This document shows, one piece after another, positions 57,780 to 64,000 of a stretch of 64,000 bases of DNA (positions are counted from its first letter, which is position 1; each line of letters starts with the position of its first letter). Both the position numbers and the translations under genes were made by a program. Source of the DNA: Nitrospira japonica (GTDB lineage Bacteria; Nitrospirota; Thermodesulfovibrionia; UBA6902); NCBI GenBank assembly GCA_020723105.1, contig DYJL01000002.1, positions 62,001 to 126,000 of the forward strand, given 5' to 3'. Under the pieces are notes generated by a model. That model ran no database searches and was not told the origin of the DNA. It was given only the letters and a program-made list of their open reading frames with translations.

Positions 57780-58195
57780 TAAAGTTTCTCCCGTATAAAT
57801 GAATTTTCAAAGGGTAACATAACGCCCTATTTTTTACAATAGAACGAATTGCCTCAACGCAACCCTTCATTGAAGGGTTGCGACTGCCGTCATTCCGGCT
57901 TGTCCGGAATCTTCTTTCAAGAGGATCCTCGCCTCGGCGAGTCGCCTGAGGTGACCCGACGCGCTTCACTTGCGGGAATGACAGTTTCAGTAGTATTGCA
58001 CCCTTCAGTGAAAGATTACGTCTTATAAGGCCTTGCCGGCACGTCTTTTTTTTCTGGCGGAAGGGTTGTTTCTCAGTATATTTTCAGTGTATTTTTCAGT
58101 TGATAGAATGAAATGTTTTTGATATTATTGTGTTGTTATTTATTGCAGTGTGTGATAAAGCAGTAGAACTTATAACAATCGGAGGAGGAGAAACT
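57780..58195. other. Intergenic region with palindromic repeats
   Basis: This holds two repeat features: the palindrome GCAACCCTTCA/TTGAAGGGTTGC at 57859-57881 and the element at 57889-57982. The plus-strand aldolase promoter probably lies near 58080-58130 but I cannot name hexamers with confidence. Confidence 0.5.
57889..57982. repeat. REP-like palindromic element (GTCATTCCGGC...GCGGGAATGAC)
   Basis: The ends form an imperfect inverted repeat, and the inside carries short nested hairpins (CCTCGCC / GGCGAGTCG). It shares its terminal words with 39850-39922. Confidence 0.65.
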
Positions 58196-59557
58196 ATGGC
58201 AGATGTATTAACTGAGCTGAAAAGTTACGTTAGTATCACAAACGGCAAGGTGCAGGTCCAGAACGCAGCCGCAGTGAGAGGTCTGATGGATGCTTTAATT
58301 TATGAGGCTGTCTTTAATCCTGATGAAGAGAAGAAAAAAGCCCTGCAGCGGCTTGTGATAGAAATAGCAAAGCAGATGGGCGCAGTGCCTTCATCCATTC
58401 AATCGCTATATGAGGAAATGGGGAAAAATTATCCCGGCTTTACAGTGCCTGCAATGAATATAAGAGGGCTTACTTATGACACATCGCGGGCGATATTCAG
58501 AAAGGCGCTGGAAAAAAATGCCAGCGCCATGCTATTTGAGATAGCACGCTCTGAAATCGGTTATACAAAACAGAGGCCGCTTGAATATACGGCAGTAGTT
58601 GTTGCAGCAGCCGTGCGTGAAGGATATACCGGGCCTGTATTTATGCAGGGGGACCACTTTCAGCTTGTGAGAAGACACTACCTGTCAGATCCAGACGCAG
58701 AGGTAACTTATATTAAAGGGCTTATTAAAGAAGCTATTGACGCTGAGTTTTATAACATTGATATTGATTCATCCACGCTCGTTGATCTCGACAAGCCGAC
58801 ACTTAAAGAGCAGCAGCGGCCGAACTATGAAACAGCGGCTGAGCTTACGGCATATATAAGGAGTCTGGAGCCAGCAGGGGTAACTGTATCAGTTGGCGGA
58901 GAGATTGGAGAAATAGGCGGGAAGAACAGCACACCGGAAGAACTGAGGGCTTACCTGGACGGTTTTAAAGAAACATTGAACTCAGGCAAAGGCGTCAGCA
59001 AGTTAAGCGTTCAGACAGGCACTGCACACGGCGGTGTGGTGCTGCCCGACGGCACCCTTGCAAAGGTGAAGATTGACTTTGACACACTCAGACAGATGTC
59101 CGATGCAGCAAGGAAAGAATACGGACTGTCAGGCGCGGTACAGCATGGAGCATCAACACTCCCTGATGAGGCCTTCCACACATTCCCAGAAACAGGAACG
59201 TCAGAAGTCCATCTTGCTACAGGCTTTCAGAACATTATGTATGACAGCCCGGCCCTGCCTGCGTCATTCAGGGATGAGATTTATTCTTATTTAAAGACTG
59301 AGTGCGCAAAGGACCGGAAAGAAGGGCAGACTGATGAACAGTTCTTCTACAGTACGCGTAAAAAGGGGTTCGGCACCCTGAAGAAAAAATGGTGGGACCT
59401 TCCCGAAAGCGTAAAGTCCCCGATCATGAAAGAAATTGAAGATAAATTTGATTTGCTCTTCAGGGAATTGAGGGTTGCAGGTTCAAGAGATATTGTAAAC
59501 AAAACAGTGAAGCCAGTGATTGTAGAGAAAACAGTGCCAGATAATATTTTGGGATAA
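58196..59557 (+). CDS. Class II fructose-bisphosphate aldolase family protein
   Basis: Starting at ATG 58196 after GGAGGAGGAG, the 453-residue protein has FTVPAMNIRGLTYD, FMQGDHFQ (metal-binding His) and GGEIGEIGGKNSTPEELRA, as in long class II aldolases. The neighbours are phosphofructokinase and glycogen phosphorylase, so it likely cleaves fructose-1,6-bisphosphate. The exact substrate is by family and context only. Confidence 0.85.
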   Translation: MADVLTELKSYVSITNGKVQVQNAAAVRGLMDALIYEAVFNPDEEKKKALQRLVIEIAKQMGAVPSSIQSLYEEMGKNYPGFTVPAMNIRGLTYDTSRAIFRKALEKNASAMLFEIARSEIGYTKQRPLEYTAVVVAAAVREGYTGPVFMQGDHFQLVRRHYLSDPDAEVTYIKGLIKEAIDAEFYNIDIDSSTLVDLDKPTLKEQQRPNYETAAELTAYIRSLEPAGVTVSVGGEIGEIGGKNSTPEELRAYLDGFKETLNSGKGVSKLSVQTGTAHGGVVLPDGTLAKVKIDFDTLRQMSDAARKEYGLSGAVQHGASTLPDEAFHTFPETGTSEVHLATGFQNIMYDSPALPASFRDEIYSYLKTECAKDRKEGQTDEQFFYSTRKKGFGTLKKKWWDLPESVKSPIMKEIEDKFDLLFRELRVAGSRDIVNKTVKPVIVEKTVPDNILG

Positions 59558-59563
59558 AAAACG

Positions 59564-59591
59564 GTAGGGGCGAACGGCTGTTCGCCCCTAC
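59564..59591. terminator. Bidirectional hairpin between convergent genes
   Basis: A perfect 12-bp stem GTAGGGGCGAAC with a 4-nt loop sits between the aldolase stop and the phosphofructokinase stop. On the plus strand it is followed by TTAAA only, so termination may be partial. The word is also typical of interspersed repeats. Confidence 0.7.
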
Positions 59592-60836
59592 TTAAACAAC
59601 ATATTCAAATCTTTTCCTGAATTCTTCAGGAGTCATGTTAGCGGTTTTTGCGAGGCGGGCGAGTCTCTCTCCGGTGAAATCTTCTTTCTCCAGACGAATC
59701 ATGTATTCCCTGCCAACCATGTATGTCTCAGACGTAACGTCTACAGGCCTCATTTTTACCTTGCCGGTATTGTAATCCATCAATTCGACAAACGGAATCG
59801 GCCTTAACCGTCCATCTTCAAACACTATCATGGCGCCTGAGCCGCCCTTGAGGAGATAGCGAATCACGCCGTAGCCGAGGTCTCTTGTATATTCAATATC
59901 ATATGGTATTGGAGCTGAGGACCTTAATTCATATCCGATAGTCTTGTCAACGATTGTTATCTTTATCCCCATGGGGTCCAGCGTTTTCTTGACCATGTTC
60001 TTCAGTATTCTGCCAAGCTGAATCTCAGAGAGCCTTACGCGGCCGGTCTCGTCTTTCTCAAGGTGTTCGTGCTTTTCAAGTTCATCATGATCAAACTTGT
60101 CTGCAATACCCTCAGCAAGAATTACCACGCCGTAGTCCCGGTCCATAGAAAACCTTTTTATTATTGAACCTGTGAGTATATCGGCAACTTTTTTGAAAGA
60201 GACTTTGTCTTCAAATTCCTCTGAGATAAGAGTTACTGTGGCGCCTGCAGCTTTGCCGATGCCAAGTGCGAGATGCCCTGCATATCTTCCCATTGTGGTG
60301 ATGAAATACCAGCGGTCCGTGGTCCTTGCATCCTGTATTAAATTGTCAACAATGTTCACTCCGCGGTGACGGGCCGTCTGATAGCCGAAGGTGCACACGC
60401 CGCCGGGCAGAGGGATGTCATTATCAATTGTCTTGGGGACATGAGCAACGCTTATGGTGCCGCGCGCCTCCCGTTCAATCCAGTTTGACATGAAAAGAGT
60501 GCCCTCTCCTCCGATAGTCACGAGATATTTGACGCCCAGTTTTTTCAGAGTGGACATCAGGACTTTGAACTTTTCCTTTACCTTGTCAGGATACTCACGT
60601 GAAGTTCTGAGGATGGCTCCGCCTTGCGCGTGAATCGTTGATACATCCGGAATGGTGAGCGGCATGGCGCAGGTAAGGTTTCCTGCAAAGAGCGACTTGA
60701 ACCCTCCCATTATTCCGACAACCTGTCTGCCTTCGTTAATGGCCTCAATGGTTGCGGAGCTGATGACCCCGTTTATTCCCGGAGCCGGGCCGCCGCCTAC
60801 GATTATTCCGACTGTTTCGTTATTCTTCTTAGCCAT
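59592..60836 (-). CDS. 6-phosphofructokinase (phosphoryl donor uncertain)
   Basis: The 414-residue enzyme has GGGPAPGINGVI, IGGEGT in place of GGDG, PKTIDNDIPL and MGRYAGHLALG. The Gly after the GGE signature favours ATP, whereas Lys in PKTIDND is usual in pyrophosphate-using forms. The donor cannot be called from sequence. The gene overlaps glgP by 8 bp. Confidence 0.88.
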   Translation of the reverse strand: MAKKNNETVGIIVGGGPAPGINGVISSATIEAINEGRQVVGIMGGFKSLFAGNLTCAMPLTIPDVSTIHAQGGAILRTSREYPDKVKEKFKVLMSTLKKLGVKYLVTIGGEGTLFMSNWIEREARGTISVAHVPKTIDNDIPLPGGVCTFGYQTARHRGVNIVDNLIQDARTTDRWYFITTMGRYAGHLALGIGKAAGATVTLISEEFEDKVSFKKVADILTGSIIKRFSMDRDYGVVILAEGIADKFDHDELEKHEHLEKDETGRVRLSEIQLGRILKNMVKKTLDPMGIKITIVDKTIGYELRSSAPIPYDIEYTRDLGYGVIRYLLKGGSGAMIVFEDGRLRPIPFVELMDYNTGKVKMRPVDVTSETYMVGREYMIRLEKEDFTGERLARLAKTANMTPEEFRKRFEYVV

Positions 60837-63318
60837 GTGTCTCCATTTTACATAAAGTTGTTGTTTTTATCTCCTTCTCTTTATTGTTCAGGTCTATTCC
60901 CCAGATCTCCTTTGCATATTCCATTATAGTGCGGTCACTGGAAAATCTCCCCATATTTGCGACATTTAAAATGGACTTTCGGGCCCATTCGTGTCTGTCT
61001 TCATAGAGCATGCTGACCCTCTCCTGACAGGCGACATAGGATTCGTAATCAGCAAGCACCATATATGTATCACCATGATAGAGAAGAGAGTCAATTATTG
61101 GTTTGAAAAGGCCGGCATTCTCAGGAGAGAAATATCCACTTCCTATCATGTCCAGGACCTCTTTCAATTCGTGGTTCCTATCGTAGTAGTAGTAAGGATT
61201 ATAACCAGAACTCTTTAAGCCGGGAACTTCCTCCGGAGTAAGTCCGAAAATAAATATGTTGTCCTTGCCTACTTCTTCCATTATCTCAATGTTTGCGCCG
61301 TCGAGGGTGCCTATTGTCAAGGCGCCGTTTAATGACAGCTTCATATTGCCTGTGCCGGAGGCTTCTGTACCAGCAGTTGAAATCTGCTCTGACAAATCAG
61401 CGGCTGGTATTATCCTTTCTGCCAGAGAGACATTATAATTGCCGAGGAAAGCTACCTTTAACTTGTTGCCCACTTCCCTGCTGTGGTTGACGACATCTGC
61501 CACAGAATGAATGAGCTTTATTATAAGCTTAGCCATCCAGTATGAAGGAGCGGCCTTACCGGAAAAAATGACAGTACGCGGCGCGATATCAGCATCCTTA
61601 TTGCGCCTTATCCTGTTGTAAAGGGTTATAACATGCAGGACGTTCAGTAGCTGTCTTTTGTACTCATGGATTCTCTTGACCTGTACATCAAACATGGAAC
61701 CGGCATCAACCTTTAAATTGTTTTTCTTTAAGATATACTCTGCGAGGCGTTTTTTGTTTTCAGTCTTGACTTCCATCCATTTTTCCCTGAATTCTTTGCT
61801 GTCAGACAGAGGAATCAGTTTTTTCAAATCGTCAAGATCAGCAATCCATTTATCTCCTATATGTTTACTTATAAGATTGGACAAGAGGGGATTTGCCTTC
61901 TTGAGCCACCTGCGCGGTGTAATGCCGTTTGTCTTGTTGTTGAATCGTTCAGGGAACATATCATAAAAATCTTTGAATATCTGATTCTTGAGTATCTCGG
62001 TATGGAGCTTTGAAACACCGTTGACAGAATGGCTTCCCACAATAGCAAGATTTGCCATTCTTATAAGTTTTTCATCACCGTCTTCTATGAGCGACATCCT
62101 TTGCCTTTTTTCAAAATCTCCCGGGAATTGCCAGCTTACTTCTTCAAGGAACCTCCTGTTAATTTCATAGATTATCTGTAAGTGTCTTGGCAGTAAATTT
62201 TCAAACATTGAGACCGGCCATTTTTCAAGCGCCTCGGGCATGACCGTGTGATTTGTATACCCAAAGGTCCCAACTGTAATATCCCAGGCATTTTCCCAGG
62301 AAAGCCCTTCAATATCTACCAGGATTCTCATAAGCTCTGGAATCGCAATGGCAGGATGCGTATCGTTGAGCTGCACCGCCACCCTCTTTGTAAAATTATC
62401 AAAGCAAAGCTCCTCCTTCTTATATCTCCTTATGATGTCCTGAAAGGTTGCAGAGACAAAGAAATACTGTTGCTTCAGTCTCAGGAACCGGCCTTCCATA
62501 ATGTGGTCTGCGGGATAGAGAACTTTTGAAATGCTTTCTGACTTGGCCTTGTTCTCAACTGCATTGATATAATTGCCGCCGTTAAAAAAATGCAAATCAA
62601 AATCCCTCGAAGATTTTGCGGTCCAGAGTCTCATATTGATCACCTTGTCGTTCATGTAGCCAGGGATAGGCGTGTCGCAGGCCATGGCCATGACTTCTTC
62701 CGTATCCACCCATTCATTTCTCAATATTCCCTTTGAGTCAGTATGCTGGTTTACCTTTCCGCAAAAGTGGACTGAGAAAAAATGTCCGTGCCTTGCTATT
62801 TCCCACGGATTGCCATATCTCAGCCAGTTATCCGGAGTTTCAACCTGATGTCCGTCTTTGATCTTCTGGTAGAAAAGGCCGTATTCATATCTTATGCCAT
62901 ATCCGTAAGCAGGGATTCCCAATGTGGCAAAGGAATCAAGGAAACAGGCCGCAAGACGTCCCAGTCCCCCGTTGCCAAGTCCGGCATCCCACTCTGATTC
63001 CCTTATATCTTCCATTTTACAGCCGAGCGCTTCCATGGCCCGGGTGCATTCATCCTCCATCCCAAGATTGACCATGCTGTTACCGAGGGTCCTGCCCACA
63101 AGGAATTCAAGGGAAAGATAGTAAACCCGTTTGGCCTTTGTCTTATAGTAAGACCTCTGCGTAGCAAGCCATTCCTCAATAAGCCTGTCCCGAATGGCAT
63201 ATGCCAGACCGACGTAAAAGTCAAATGTGTGAGACCTCTCGCAGTCCTTGCCGAGATGATGCTCTATGTAGCCTTTGACAGTTGATTCCAGCTTTTCAAT
63301 TCTCTTAGTGCTTTGCAT
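60829..63318 (-). CDS. glgP: Glycogen/starch phosphorylase
   Basis: The 829-residue enzyme shows RVYYLSLEFLVGRTLGN, QLNDTHPAIAIPELMR and the PLP-lysine motif EASGTGNMKLSLNGALTIGT. It releases glucose-1-phosphate from alpha-glucans. It is the promoter-proximal gene of the glgP-pfk operon and diverges from pyruvate kinase. Confidence 0.96.
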   Translation of the reverse strand: MQSTKRIEKLESTVKGYIEHHLGKDCERSHTFDFYVGLAYAIRDRLIEEWLATQRSYYKTKAKRVYYLSLEFLVGRTLGNSMVNLGMEDECTRAMEALGCKMEDIRESEWDAGLGNGGLGRLAACFLDSFATLGIPAYGYGIRYEYGLFYQKIKDGHQVETPDNWLRYGNPWEIARHGHFFSVHFCGKVNQHTDSKGILRNEWVDTEEVMAMACDTPIPGYMNDKVINMRLWTAKSSRDFDLHFFNGGNYINAVENKAKSESISKVLYPADHIMEGRFLRLKQQYFFVSATFQDIIRRYKKEELCFDNFTKRVAVQLNDTHPAIAIPELMRILVDIEGLSWENAWDITVGTFGYTNHTVMPEALEKWPVSMFENLLPRHLQIIYEINRRFLEEVSWQFPGDFEKRQRMSLIEDGDEKLIRMANLAIVGSHSVNGVSKLHTEILKNQIFKDFYDMFPERFNNKTNGITPRRWLKKANPLLSNLISKHIGDKWIADLDDLKKLIPLSDSKEFREKWMEVKTENKKRLAEYILKKNNLKVDAGSMFDVQVKRIHEYKRQLLNVLHVITLYNRIRRNKDADIAPRTVIFSGKAAPSYWMAKLIIKLIHSVADVVNHSREVGNKLKVAFLGNYNVSLAERIIPAADLSEQISTAGTEASGTGNMKLSLNGALTIGTLDGANIEIMEEVGKDNIFIFGLTPEEVPGLKSSGYNPYYYYDRNHELKEVLDMIGSGYFSPENAGLFKPIIDSLLYHGDTYMVLADYESYVACQERVSMLYEDRHEWARKSILNVANMGRFSSDRTIMEYAKEIWGIDLNNKEKEIKTTTLCKMETHG

Positions 63319-63474
63319 GGTTGTATCCTTATGTTAAAATTTTAATATGTGAAAATGTCTTAAGCATATATCGTCATTATCTCATAGAAACTTAATTTAT
63401 TCAGGAAGAAAGCCGAAACTAAGGCTACAACGAGTGAGTACTATCAAATATATACAGTTAAGAAAGGACAACAC

Positions 63475-64000
63475 ATGCCGCTGCCTTTAAATAAGACAAA
63501 AATTGTTTGCACCATAGGACCGTCATCTGAATCGCCTGACATCATGCAGCAAATGATACAGGCCGGGATGGATGTGGCGCGCCTGAACTTTTCTCACGGA
63601 GACTTTGACCGTCACGCAAAGGTAATCGAGGACCTCAAACAGGCTTCGCTGAAGGCTGGAAAACGCATCGCTATTATGGCAGACCTTTCAGGGCCCAAGA
63701 TGCGGATAGGCCGTCTCCTGAAAGAGCCCATTGAATTAAGGCCTGGCGATTCTTTTATTCTTACAACCGAGGAAGGCATAAGCAGCGACAATAAGGTTTC
63801 GGTAACCTTCCCCCGTTTCACACAATCAGTCAAAAAGGGAGATACTATTTTTCTTAATGACGGACTTATCCAGATGAAGGTTGTTGAGGTAGAGGGAGAT
63901 AATGTGCATTGCAAGGTAACTGTAGGGGGCGAACTCCGTTCAAAGAAGGGGATCAACATTCCGGGGATTAACCTCGGCATCAGCGCCTTTACTGATTATG
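63475..64000 (+). CDS. pyk: Pyruvate kinase, N-terminal part (cut by window edge)
   Basis: The first 175 residues include TKIVCTIGPSSESP, MDVARLNFSHGDF, MADLSGPKMRIG and the B domain. It starts after AAGAAAGG. The gene completes the glycogen-to-pyruvate group on this side of the window. Confidence 0.95.
   Translation, partial: MPLPLNKTKIVCTIGPSSESPDIMQQMIQAGMDVARLNFSHGDFDRHAKVIEDLKQASLKAGKRIAIMADLSGPKMRIGRLLKEPIELRPGDSFILTTEEGISSDNKVSVTFPRFTQSVKKGDTIFLNDGLIQMKVVEVEGDNVHCKVTVGGELRSKKGINIPGINLGISAFTDY

Overview
The window reads as a chromosomal stretch from a Gram-negative bacterium. Lipoprotein, OmpA, prepilin-peptidase, SecA and TPR-membrane genes fit that. The mixture of a three-domain NifU with NifS, PolX, a PHP domain, PAS/GAF/GGDEF signalling proteins and AT-leaning codon use is what I would expect of a Nitrospirota or Desulfobacterota-like lineage. 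That placement is an inference; no rRNA or ribosomal-protein marker is present.

Region by region: (1) 1-4.4 kb, minus strand, visibly more GC-rich than the rest: a truncated PqqD-like gene, three tandem radical-SAM genes and a candidate 22-residue peptide at the promoter-proximal end. This looks like a peptide-modification (RiPP) cassette that runs off the left edge. (2) 4.6-21.1 kb, AT-rich: a protein-quality-control locus. On the minus strand a Ser/Thr kinase is followed by a degenerate J-domain membrane protein, a GrpE-like protein, a DnaK-like Hsp70, a TPR-TM-OmpA protein and a Clp AAA+ unfoldase. Next to it lie a PP2C phosphatase, an FHA-GAF-sigma54 activator, two small membrane proteins and, on the plus strand, a broken small membrane gene and a secreted trypsin-like protease. 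Four copies of a 17-bp palindrome, YGTCTAA-N3-TTAGAYR, each lie 70-130 bp upstream of a -24/-12 (sigma54) promoter. Two of those promoters match consensus perfectly, one is good and one is weak. Together they define a candidate regulon run by the activator encoded inside it. (3) 21.2-23.7 kb: a vWA-domain membrane operon. (4) 24-30.9 kb: rimP-nusA, recG, a small coiled-coil protein, pilD, a PAS histidine kinase and a truncated HD-GYP-type protein. (5) 30.9-38.9 kb: nifU-nifS, a BNR-repeat secreted protein, ispG, mltG and an RNA methyltransferase; a ~220-240-bp inverted repeat pair precedes the BNR gene and mltG. (6) 39-49.5 kb: lipoprotein, tRNA-Leu, phosphorylase-like gene, tRNA-Arg, polX, a split GAF protein, a ribbon-helix-helix/zinc-ribbon pair, uvrB, glutaminyl cyclase, VanZ-like, rhodanese, cobalamin adenosyltransferase and tRNA-Gly. 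(7) 49.6-64 kb: secA, a diguanylate cyclase, a PAS-GAF-GAF protein, trpE, pyrF, dcd, then a sugar-phosphate cluster of class II aldolase, phosphofructokinase, glycogen phosphorylase and the start of pyruvate kinase.

The most interesting system is region 2. A phospho-signalling trio (kinase, phosphatase, FHA activator) appears to control an Hsp70/GrpE/J/Clp machine with membrane and peptidoglycan anchors, plus an exported protease, through sigma54. The radical-SAM cassette is the second. The rest is largely ordinary housekeeping.
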